From: Petrolisthes cinctipes
Lineage: Eukaryota; Arthropoda; Malacostraca; Decapoda; Porcellanidae
Direction of reading: 5' to 3'
DNA: 64,000 nt
Assembly: GCA_033782935.1 (NCBI GenBank)
Contig: JAWQEG010003764.1
Coordinates: forward strand, 1 to 64,000
The position numbers and the translations under genes were made by a program. Under the pieces are notes generated by a model. It ran no database searches and had not been told where the DNA came from. It was given only the letters and a program-made list of their open reading frames with translations. Each line of letters begins with the position of its first letter. Positions within the stretch are counted from its first letter, which is position 1. Below, piece after piece: positions 22,101 to 32,300 of the stretch.

Positions 22101-22837
22101 ACCACTCTAGCTCAACATTGTGTGAACTGTATGCCATTCTGGATGCTGTTAGTCTTGTTTGTCAACGTGGAGTGAATGCTGCCATTTTTTGTGACTCCAG
22201 ACCTGCCCTTCATTCTCTCTCTAGTGTTCAGCCCACACACTCTACTGTTGTTCAGCAGATTTTATCGTTTTTGTCCTTATTGCGTCATCGTAACTTGACT
22301 GTCAAATTTTTATGGGTGCCATCCCATGTAGGTTTACGTCACAATGGTACAGTTGACAGACTCGCAAAGGAAGCCTGCCATCTGCCTCCTCGTGGTGTTG
22401 GACGTCCTCTCTCCCTGACATGTTACCTCTCTAAAGTCCGCTCCGCCGCTCTACTCCCTGTACGGCGATGCAGGGATGCAGAGAGGCCCTTCAGCATCTC
22501 CATCACACATTATGAGTCTGTCTGCACTCACAAATTTTCCTACCGTCGTCGAGGCCTCATGGTTCGGAGGCACAATGTAGTCTCTGCTCGTTTGAGGCTT
22601 GGCTACCGGCCACCGTAGCAGGTTGCTGGGATGCAGGGTGAGCCTCCCTTCACTGAGTGTCGCTTGTGTCAAGCACCTCGTGCTGACACTGTAGAGCACT
22701 ATTGCCTGGCCTGCCCCACTGTCCGACACTTGCTGCCCCGGGGCCTGCCACTTGATGTGGTTTGTCGACACCTGCTGAACCACCAGGTTCTGGAGGAACT
22801 TCTGGTACGCCACCCTCATTTTTGTGGATATAAATAG
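19154..22837 (+). pseudogene. ORF2: APE-RT-RNase H, truncated by a nonsense codon, copy 2
   Basis: Same domain order as copy 1: APE (RLDVISWNVCG, MGDFNARHSDLG, SDHIALRF), RT with KCYADD near 21103-21120, and RNase H with YTDGS, ELYAI, CDSRPAL and VPSHVG. A TGG-to-TAG change at 22616-22618 stops translation about 73 codons early. The frame then stays open to 22837 and encodes the C-terminal CRLC...H...C finger, so the product would lack that finger. As in copy 1, no Met lies between the ORF1 stop and the endonuclease core. Confidence 0.88.
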
Positions 22838-22907
22838 GTCATAGCGTAAATATTTGTCTGTATGCTTGTGCTCCATTCTGTTAAGTTTTCGTGATGTGTG
22901 TGTGTGA

Positions 22908-22939
<32 letters not shown>

Positions 22940-23018
22940 GTTGTAGTCATTGTATTCTCATGGGTCCCGCCTACCCGTATGTATTGTTGCCTGCCTGTTG
23001 ATTGACGCTACGGCGCAA

Positions 23019-23057
<39 letters not shown>

Positions 23058-23110
23058 CCCCCCGCCCCCCCCACCTCCCCCCGTTTCGACCTCTAGCTAC
23101 GAAGCCACTT

Positions 23111-23335
23111 TAGGGAGTGCGGGAATAGAGGGACAGGCTTAGAGGGGTTTAGGGGGGTGCGGGTTTTTTTTTTTTGGGGGGGGGGTACGGGAGTAGGGGG
23201 ACAGGCTGGGGGGAGGGGGGTTAGGAGGGTGCGGGAATATTGGAACAGGCTTTCTACCCACACCAAGCCTGTCCCCATATTCCTGCACCCCCCTAAACCC
23301 CCCCAAGCCTGTCCCCTACTCCCGCACCCCCTTAA
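23111..23335. mobile_element. G/C-rich palindromic MITE (family C), second copy
   Basis: Contains GGGAGTGCGGGAATAGAGGG units on the left and CCCCTACTCCCGCACCCCC followed by TTAA (23332-23335) on the right. The left end reads TTTAGGG rather than a clean TTAA. Related to 7152-7489. Confidence 0.55.
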
Positions 23336-23365
23336 TTTATAATAACTGAGAGAGCAATGATGATG

Positions 23366-23367
<2 letters not shown>

Positions 23368-23400
<33 letters not shown>
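23368..23400. repeat. Poly(T) run
   Basis: 33 consecutive T. It could be the reverse-strand poly(A) of a small retrotransposed sequence, but I cannot define an element around it. Confidence 0.8.
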
Positions 23401-23403
<3 letters not shown>

Positions 23404-23505
23404 TGGTGTCTCTAATCCCAAGGTCGATGATTAGCTCTCGGTGGGTATCCAAACTCTTAAGGAATTGAAGGTTAGCTATGCGAGGTGAACTAAAAGCAGG
23501 CAACT

Positions 23506-24970
23506 ACACCTTTTCATCCTCAAATTAAAGTAACTGAAGTTCAGATTAAAACAACTGAAATTTAATTCAAAACAACTGAACTTCAAATTAAAATACTTGA
23601 AGTTTAATTTAAAACACCTGAGGTTTAATTTAAAACATCTGAAGTTTAATTTAGAAGAACTGAAGTTATATTTAAAATAAGTGAACTTTGAATTAAAATA
23701 AAACAAATAATTTAATTAATTGATCGTAGACTAATATCTGTATATGTGATTTGTAATGTAAAGGAGATTTCCTTTGTACAATTACATAAACAATTACATA
23801 AATTATAATTACATAAACATTCTGGGAAAATTAAACATGACAATAACTGGGATTCCTTTACTGTTCGTCAAAAAATTAAAAACAATCATGTGTTATTTAC
23901 AAAAAAAAAATGAAAAAAAATAAAATAAAAATAAAATAAAGTATTAAAAATTACATTGCCTTTGTTTGCAGTATTAAACTGTGTTACAACCCTGTCCCTC
24001 CATCTGTGTTTGTTGGTCTGTACAGCAGTAGAGGAGGTGGTAACAGACCTACGTAGTTACTACCCAATTACATCGTATTCCATCTCCATCTCTAAACCAC
24101 AACAATAAAACCATCAACCCTACACCTCAACTCACCAACCCTGCACTTCACTTACAGCCAGTGAATCTGATTCGACCTATGGTTTGGTCAGTCCCATCCG
24201 AGGTGACTACGGACAGGGAGACAGGTGGACAAGTGAGTCTTATCTCAGCCACTGTGGTATTAGTTCTTACTCCTGGAGGTGAAGGAAGACGTGGCCACAT
24301 ACCAGTAAGTGAAAAGTTTTGTACTGTTACCATCTCGCTGCCTGTCAGGTTTTTAAGTATTGTATGTTTGTATGTGTTTGCATAGGTTTAAGGTTAATAT
24401 TGTTCATTAATTGTGTGCAGAAGAGAATTTCCTCCCCTTCTTATGGATTCTGGCTTATTTTCAAAATATATATTGATATGTATTGGTACTGGTTAAAGTA
24501 AAACTATTGAATTCATAACTACACCTGATTTTATAATTATTCCACCGATTGGTGTTAGAAATACTTACCACCAAGACAAGTTTAGTTGTGTTCTTCGTTG
24601 GTTACTAATTAGTCCACTAGATTTTAATAAATCAAAGCAAATAACCTAATAATATCAGGGTAATCAACGAGGGACGTAACAACTGAACTGAAATATTTAA
24701 TTGTCATCATAGTGAAGATCTTGGAACTGCATTGCACTCGGAAAATGTTTTTGTACATGTTTGCAGGTAGGCCTATATTTTAAATAAAACTTCAGGTGTT
24801 TTAAATTAAACTTCAGGTGTTTTAAATTAAACTTTTGTTATTTTAATTTGAACTTTAGTTATTTTAATTTGAACTTTAGTTATTTTAATTTGAACTTTAG
24901 TTATTTTAATTTGAACTTTAGTTATTTTAATTTGAACTTTAGTTATTTTAATTTGAGGGTGAAAAGGTGT
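23506..24970. mobile_element. Foldback-like element with tandem-repeat inverted arms
   Basis: The left end reads ACACCTTTTCATCCTCAAAT and the right end is its inverse ending GAGGGTGAAAAGGTGT. Behind each end lies a tandem array of a 21-bp unit (AAATTAAAATAACTAAAGTTC type, drifting to TTTAATTTAAAACACCTGA): 23520-23705 in one orientation and 24782-24955 inverted. About 1.08 kb of non-repetitive DNA lies between. Long TIRs built of short tandem repeats are the hallmark of Foldback elements. No transposase is visible, and no clear target duplication was found. Confidence 0.6.
24158..24304 (+). other. Possible exon inside the foldback-like element
   Basis: A 147-bp segment (49 codons, phase 0) preceded by a plausible acceptor (CACTTCACTTACAG) and followed by a consensus donor (GTAAGT). 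It is open in the plus frame reading PVNLIRPMVWSVPSEV...GHIP. I do not recognise the protein; a beta-strand-rich extracellular fragment is possible but unproven. The reverse strand is also open and has a GTAAGT at its own end, so strand and reality are uncertain. Confidence 0.25.
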
Positions 24971-26291
24971 ATGCACTAACATCCTTGGTTACATTAATTA
25001 TTAGGTCTTTGTCATCTTGGAGATCTGCCAGGGTCGGTATTCACATAACATCTTAAGAGTCTGGACTTGTTTGTATGTTTGCAATACTAACCTCACCATA
25101 TAGTGTCTTAGGTTCATTTCCAACCAGTGATTAATGGTTTTGATATTCTGTTATAATAGTATGAGCTTATATTAAGATTTCGAAGCCGTCTCGGGTCCTA
25201 TATAATAGTAACTTATAGTCCTTGTCATGAATAAACTCTTACCAACAACATTTTAACTTGGGAGTGAACTATACTGTTGTGACTATCAGTTAAGATTATC
25301 TTCGTATACTGGTTGGGGAAATGCTTCATAACATACAGCAGCTTGGTGGGATGTGTTGCCTCATAACTAACTAGTAGTAATAAATAAATATCTTTCACCC
25401 CCGGAAGATTTCCTAACAAACAATCAAAGAAATTTTCGTTCCGTGTAAATTGTGCTGCCATATCTACAAGTATTTTTGGAGACTATTCAAGGTTAAAACG
25501 TTCATCAAAAGATAATGCCACGATCACAACTGCAAATATTTGATCGGGTCTATATATATATAAGTTTTTTTATTTACCTATAGTATAAGCCACAACACTC
25601 AGATGAACGATACATTTAAAGGCTATGAAGTTAGGTTACTTTTAAATGGATATCGATGATTTATATATGAAGTCGTGTAATTGATGAAAAAAAAATTTAT
25701 AAAATAAAATAGAATAACAACTAATGATGCTAACGTCAAACATTTATAGTAGTTTCCCAGATTGTATTCGAAGACCATGCTTATAATTATACAACCATAG
25801 AAAACGAGTATTATTCTTTTAGTAGTAACTATAGAAGACTCAGTTTGGACATCACTTTCTCGTCCAATCCCTTATTATTAATTACTAAAGCAATACAGTA
25901 CTACCTTTTTTTCTAAAATATTGTTGACTATCGTTTCTGTCAATTTTGTTTCAGTTATGCATATATGACGGTTCTTCTGATTACATACATACAAGTAAAT
26001 CCATATCTTCTACAATTAATCTCGGCCCTGTGTGAGTCATGTTGTTGGTGTGTGTGTAATCTATCTCATTTTTTTGGTTCTGGTACAATACAACTTCATG
26101 AGGTTAATAAATAATGCACACAATTCAGTCATAATAGATCACTGCACAAACAACCCAGAGTCTTTCATTCGCTGTTGTGGTGGAGAGGTATATATCTCCT
26201 TCTGATAACCTCACTCAATCAATGGGCTGCTGGTGAATGGAGAGGGCTACGAAACAGACATTTGGAAACTACTGAATATACGCCATTTCTG
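24971..26291. other. AT-rich spacer, one weak exon candidate
   Basis: About 1.3 kb of unique AT-rich DNA. Apart from the minus-strand open frame at 25243-25461, I see no gene, RNA or repeat. Confidence 0.5.
25243..25461 (-). CDS. Possible first exon of an unrecognised gene
   Basis: Starts ATGGCAGCACAATTTACACG in a reasonable initiation context and runs 73 codons (MAAQFTRNENFFDCLLGNLP...) to a donor-like GTAAGA immediately after 25243. If unspliced it would stop at 25225. The composition looks protein-like, but I do not recognise the sequence and no second exon was found. It could be a chance frame. Confidence 0.25.
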
Positions 26292-26293
26292 TA

Positions 26294-26459
26294 CGGTTGT
26301 GGACATATGAAACACACTCACACACAGCTGACTCGGGACCCCTCATTGTATATAGGGATAGAATGAGATGTTAATGTGTATGGAGGCGATTCATCCTATT
26401 CTTCAATGCTTGATTTGGGGCCCTGTTTGAAGTGTGTCTGTTTCATATGTCCGCAACTG
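26294..26459. mobile_element. TA-flanked MITE with CAGTTGCGG-type ends (166 bp)
   Basis: TA at 26292-26293 and 26460-26461. The left end is CGGTTGTGGACATATGAAAC and the right end inverts to CAGTTGCGGACATATGAAAC. Its first ten bases match the ends of the much larger palindrome at 29474-31734, suggesting the same mobilising transposase family. Confidence 0.8.
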
Positions 26460-26510
26460 TATCTATAGTGATCGTTCTTATCAAAATGCGTGCTGATTCA
26501 AAACATATCC

Positions 26511-26592
26511 CGCTGTGGACAGGATTCGAACCTGTGCGGGCATAGCCCAATGGATTTCAAGTCCATCTCCTTAACCACTCGGACACCACAGC
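26511..26592 (-). tRNA. tRNA-Ser (UGA)
   Basis: The reverse complement folds as a class II tRNA. The acceptor stem GCTGTGG pairs with CCACAGC, with discriminator G. The D-arm is TCCGAGTGGTTAAGGA. The anticodon stem ATGGA/TCCAT encloses the loop CTTGAAA, giving anticodon TGA. A long variable arm (TTGGGCTATGCCCGC) and T-arm ACAGG-TTCGAAT-CCTGT follow. Box B GGTTCGAATCC is perfect. Four T on the transcribed strand, about ten bases past the 3' end (plus-strand AAAA at 26493-26496), can act as the Pol III terminator. It decodes UCA serine codons. Confidence 0.95.
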
Positions 26593-26872
26593 TTATTACC
26601 TCAGAGTTTATTGTATGATAAATATTTCCTCCTTTTTTCATCGTTCATCCTTTGTTTTTTTTTAATTAACTAGATTTGTTCCCTTTTGATTAACTTGTTT
26701 TGTATATAGAAAAATACTCCTTTTTCGTGGTTCATTCTTTGTTTTTAACCAGATTTGCTCGTTTTTTATCAACTTGTTTATTACACTGACATATAATTCT
26801 ACCTTCTTTACCCACTAATTTATACCATTCTAAGACACTTTCCTTCTATGGCATTTTCTTCGGAAATGCCTC

Positions 26873-28065
26873 TGTCACGAGTCAACCATATACTCGTGAC
26901 GTAATTTGAATTATGGCTGACAGAGAAGGGGAAAATTCCATACTTGTGTCAATATAGATTGTTCTGGAAGATTTCCATGAAGGAGGTAGGAGTGGGTTAA
27001 GATGTAGGTGCAGCCTAAGTTAATCCGCAGGTACTGGATTAGTAGTCAAAAATAGACCAGGTAGAAAAAAGGTAGGGTCAAGGTTCAACTGAATTGCTAC
27101 GTCAGTACTAACGTGTTCGTACGTTAATTACAGCTTGTATTAATCAATTATGCTACCAGGGTAACTTATGGTATTGCAAATGATCGTGAAGTGGAGGGAA
27201 ATTATCGGGAATTAATAGTACGCCATAGGTAAATTGAAATTGCATGTATAACTAAGGAATGAGAGGGTACAATGTAAATCGTAGCCAGCTAGGAGAAACG
27301 AACACAGATAGGGAGGAGGAGTCAGCAGAAATTTGAACTTCCAGCATCCAGTTTAATGATGAAGAATATAGGTTAGTTTGCAGACACACTTGAAGGGAAC
27401 AACACTCGTACAACTACTTCCTGCTTGCCTTAATTAATCTCCACGTGTTGAGTAGGGAAGGAACAACGTAGACGCCGAATTGTTGATATTACCATGATTC
27501 CAAGGCTTTACAGTTGTATAACTGGCCAGTCGCATCGACGGTGGGTCAGTAAGTGAAATATAAGGTGAGTGGGAGCTGGTCTTTGAAAATCACGAGTGTG
27601 TGTTGTGAGACTCTGAATTATTCCCAAGTGTGAGACATTAGAAAATATTCCAAACTCGTGTTAGCATTGATAGAATCACTACAGTGTAACGTAAGCTAGA
27701 CTATCATCACGTATACGAGCGGGACGAAGCGACGTAGCGAAAGCTAGTTAGCGTGGCGTGAGTGTGTGTGTGAAATTTAATTATTCATGTTGGCTACTGG
27801 AGTTGAATAAATATAGAAAATTGCAATTGGTTGTTTGAATGCACCAGTAGATTTGTTATCTATATAAATACATATATATCGGGAAGAACCCCTTAACATT
27901 AAAAATTCTATGTGCGGGGTGATTGAGGTCTAAAACGGGGAGATAACCCTGATTACTTTCTTCGCTGCAGCCAACCAACGAAGATAATAAATTAACCGGG
28001 CAAGGTAAGTTTATAATTATCATATTATAAATTAAATTATCGATCATTCTCACATCACCGTCACA
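26873..28065 (+). repeat. 5' LTR
   Basis: 1193 bp, TG...CA ends, about 98% like the 3' LTR by eye. It contains GTTGAATAAATATAG and TATATAAATACATATATATC near 27800-27880, possible polyadenylation and TATA-like signals. The R/U5 boundaries cannot be fixed from sequence alone. Confidence 0.9.
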
Positions 28066-28069
28066 TATT

Positions 28070-28087
28070 TGGCGCCTAACGCGGGGT
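28070..28087 (+). promoter_or_regulatory. Candidate primer binding site of LTR element
   Basis: TGGCGCCTAACGCGGGG begins five bases after the 5' LTR, as expected of a PBS complementary to a tRNA 3' CCA end. The tRNA species was not identified. Confidence 0.55.
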
Positions 28088-28187
28088 CCGATTCGTTGTA
28101 TTAATTCCAGTCACACACGCGCACACTTTCACGAGTAGATAGTTATAACTGTCCAGAAATTAAGGCAACCGAAACGTACAAGATTTA

Positions 28188-29292
28188 TTGGAAGAGGCTC
28201 AACAATTGGGAATTGAAGATAAGGCCGAACTTCAAGCGTACGTAAAGACCCGTCAAGAGGAAGAAAGGCTTGAAAGGACGAGCATAAGAGAAAATGAACG
28301 GGAACAGCGAGAGCAAGAAAAATTGAAATGGAAACATGAAAAGGAAGTATTGGAACTGCAATTACGTGCGAGTGAAAGTCAAAGCTCGAGTGGAAGTAAT
28401 GTTGCGAGTTCAACCACCGTGACCCCAAGATTACAACTGGCAAAATACGTAGAGGGAGACGATATCGAGCCGTTTATTGAGCGATTTGAAATGGTTGCAG
28501 ACACATATAGATTAGATAATGATATAAAGAAGCTCGAGTTTATTAACTTATTCGATGGCAAAGCGCTTAGTATTCTTCACAGACTCGACAGTACTGCCAG
28601 AAACTACGAGAACATGAAAAAGGCTTTGTTACAGGAGTATGGGTTGACGGTCGATGACGCTAGGAATCGGTTTTGGCGTGCATTCTTACAGGATAAGGAG
28701 ACTGTTGCACAGTTTAGTGCACATCTGCCCAGTTACCTGGATCAGTAATTAGAGAAGGCCAATACACCCTAAGACGTTGGAGGGGGTAAAAGACTTGTTG
28801 CTTCGCACACAGATGGAGAAGTCTTGCCCTCCAGAATTGTCCGCTTAGCTGAAAACCAACAAGGTGAAAAGGCTGGAAACGATGGTGGATATGTCGGACG
28901 CACATTTTACCGCGTATGGTTATCACACGCGAATCCAGCCTAATAAGAAAATTAATCAATCGAATAAGCCTCCCCAGAACTCTGCTGTTTCATATAACCA
29001 GTCGAGTAAAAATCTTTCACAGCAGCAGAGTCAAATTGTTCGTCAGCAACCTAACCCTCAATTTAATCATACGCAGAAACAAGGTAATAATCACTATTCG
29101 CAGCAGCCAAATCAGTACCGTTACCAAGGAAAGAGTAACTGGAGAAATAATAATAATCATGGTGGAAATAAGGGTTATTATCAGCGGTCGGCAGCTGCAA
29201 CACATGGTGAACCCCAGTATTCACCTGGGACGGTTCAACCTAGGGTAGAACCACGAGTGACTCAGTCGGTTCACAAACCTCATCAATTTTGA
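28188..29292 (+). pseudogene. gag of LTR element, broken
   Basis: The first part (28188-28748) has a charged helical N-terminus rich in Glu/Arg/Lys followed by a capsid-like region (AKYVEGDDIEPFIERFEMVA...FRRAFLQ-type). It is interrupted by TAA at 28746-28748, a frameshift and a TAG near 28846. The second open part (to 29292) is Gln/Asn-rich with no visible CCHC zinc knuckle. In this family, Gag forms the particle that packages element RNA. The start is uncertain because no ATG lies at the head of the open frame. Confidence 0.7.
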
Positions 29293-29309
29293 CTAAACGC
29301 GACAGGAGT

Positions 29310-32300
29310 CTCGAAAGGTAAGTCTGGTTTCCATATTTGTCCCGGAATTGTTAACGGGATATCTGTTGAAGTCTTTCGAGATAATGGGTCATCGGAGTGT
29401 TGTGTCGCGGATGGTTTGGTTGATGCTAATGATTTTACAGGGGAGCAGGTAAATATCATTATGATTGATGGTACAGTTGCGGAAGGGAGTTTCTTTATCA
29501 CCCTGGGCTCCTCTATACCCTACCCCATAAGGAGGTGACGGAGGTGTAGAGAGTTGAACATATAACGACGGAGATGATTGGTCGATAAGTTGCTAGGAAA
29601 GTTTAGTGATAATATAACCTTATTATATCTAAACAAGAGAGCATTGTGGTGAACTAAATATATTATGTTTATTTGCCATATATACAGTATATGAAGAACA
29701 GTAGCATACATTGTTAATGAGGAACTGAATTATAACGCATACTGGAATAACTCGTATTTTATTCTCAGTTGTGGTTGTCATACATCAGCCAACTGATGGT
29801 GATGGGAGGGGATCTGCCTGGCATTGCTTCACGGGCACACGGCTCGTGCTGTGATTCGTTTTAAGGCTTCAAATATTCATTTCTACCTTAGTAATAGGGA
29901 TAGGTTATATGCTTTTTATATAATTATAGACAAATTTATAACGATTTACATTTACAGATAGTGAAGTAGTGTTATCGTTTGTTGTTAATTTTGTCATCTG
30001 TTTTCTTATTTATTTTCAGTACGAACTGTTAAAATTTATTTTGATAGAGCCTAGTGAGATGAAGAACGTTGAGTTAAAATAAGCATTTGCTTGACAAAAT
30101 GGTAAGAACAACACTCTATGACGAGGAGCCTTTATTGACGACGTTTCGCTATTGCTTCTTCAGGTCAAAGGCACATCCATATAACATACAGTACTGTGTA
30201 ACTTATAGTTCTATTTTTATTTGTATGTGACTGTATTCTGTTTTGTTCCACTTCCTCCGTTACCATTCCATGTATTTTTTTTTATTTGCCCCATGTTCTT
30301 TCCTTTCCCATTATCAGCTCATTCCTCTCCGCCTCTCCCCCCCCCCCCATTCTACCTCCGTTTCCTTCATCCTGCGTGAATTCACCCACCCAGTTTGTCA
30401 GCCTTAACGGCAACCTGGCTATCTCCACCCCTTTTTGCTCTCGTTTCCTCCCTACCTCTCCTCAAGCACCCCCAACACACACCCAGTTCCCTCGCTCACC
30501 CCCGCCTGTATCCTCCCCTCCTACCACCTCCGCCTCTACCCTTCCCCATGGAGCGCGCATATTTAAGGTTCAGTACTGTATAATGAAGAAGAAAAATTTA
30601 CAATGCCGTGAATGCAGAAGTCTAGTGAAAAACCCACATTTATTTGTAATTTATTGAAAAAGATATACGACTTTTCGTTTACATCACGTAGTCCTCTTCA
30701 GGTATGAGTGATGACAGGTAGAGTAAATGTATACCGCTCATAGAGGCGGAAGGGTCACGTGATAGGCGGGAGGCGGGAGGAAGGGGGAAAGAGAAGTTGG
30801 AAGGGGGAAAGAGAGTAGGGGTGGGTGAATTCACGCAGGATGAAGGAAACGGAGGTAGAATGGGGGGGGGGAGAGGCGGAGAGGAATGAGCTGATAATGG
30901 GAAAGGAAAGAACATGGGGCAAATAAAAAAAAATACATGGAATGGTAACGGAGGAAGTGGAACAAAACAGAATACAGTCACATACAAATAAAAATAGAAC
31001 TATAAGTTACACAGTACTGTATGTTATATGGATGTGCCTTTGACCTGAAGAAGCAATAGCGAAACGTCGTCAATAAAGGCTCCTCGTCATAGAGTGTTGT
31101 TCTTACCATTTTGTCAAGCAAATGCTTATTTTAACTCAACGTTCTTCATCTCACTAGGCTCTATCAAAATAAATTTTAACAGTTCGTACTGAAAATAAAT
31201 AAGAAAACAGATGACAAAATTAACAACAAACGATAACACTACTTCACTATCTGTAAATGTAAATCGTTATAAATTTGTCTATAATTATATAAAAAGCATA
31301 TAACCTATCCCTATTACTAAGGTAGAAATGAATATTTGAAGCCTTAAAACGAATCACAGCACGAGCCGTGTGCCCGTGAAGCAATGCCAGGCAGATCCCC
31401 TCCCATCACCATCAGTTGGCTGATGTATGACAACCACAACTGAGAATAAAATACGAGTTATTCCAGTATGCGTTATAATTCAGTTCCTCATTAACAATGT
31501 ATGCTACTGTTCTTCATATACTGTATATATGGCAAATAAACATAATATATTTAGTTCACCACAATGCTCTCTTGTTTAGATATAATAAGGTTATATTATC
31601 ACTAAACTTTCCTAGCAACTTATCGACCAATCATCTCCGTCGTTATATGTTCAACTCTCTACACCTCCGTCACCTCCTTATGGGGTAGGGTATAGAGGAG
31701 CCCAGGGTGATAAAGAAACTCCCTTCCGCAACTGTACCACGAGGCTCTATCCTCTTGCTAAAGTTGCAGTGGAGAGTCCATTCTATACAGGCCAGGTAAT
31801 TGCAGCAGTCATGCAAAATCCTGTGTCAGATTTGGTAATAGAAAATATACCAGGGTTTAAGAATGCTTGTTCAGTGGAAGTTTCCACACAGACTGGTGCA
31901 GCTGCTGTAACCAGGGGTATGGCGCAGGCGAAGAAAACAGTTGTTCCACTTCAAGTGACAACTGCCGCCGACCTCATCAATTGCGAGGATGTAGTTGCAG
32001 AGCAAGCAAGTGACCCTTCATTGGCACTTGTTCGCAAGCAGGCACTTGAGGGTGATAGTAGAGATCGACATGGTATTGTAACCAGTTACTTCAGGAAGAG
32101 AAACCGGTTTTACCGTCGTACAGTAAACCCCGATCGGGAAGAGAGGGTTCAGTTTCTCGTACCAGAGAAATACCGACAGGCTGTGTTTACCCTGGGTCAT
32201 CATTCTATATTAGGGGGTCATATGGGGATGAGGAAAACAATTGATAGGATTCAGTCTCATTTCTATTAGCCAGGTATGGGGAGAGAGATAGGGAGAATGT

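Larger units (their letters stand above)
17390..23054 (+). mobile_element. Full-length APE-RT-RNase H non-LTR retrotransposon, copy 2
   Basis: Same family as 9259-14920, roughly 96-97% similar over the coding region by eye, with the same start (GTCTCACCCCA), TG-rich leader and 3' end (GACGCTACGGCGCAAT), followed by poly(A) at about 23026-23054. No clear target-site duplication was found. ORF1 is intact; ORF2 carries one nonsense codon near its C-terminus. Confidence 0.9.

Noticed and set aside
29520..31688. Mirrored 63-codon frames in the two arms of the giant palindrome as genes
   Set aside because: Identical only because the arms are inverted copies; no homology, no start context, and too short to be a transposase.
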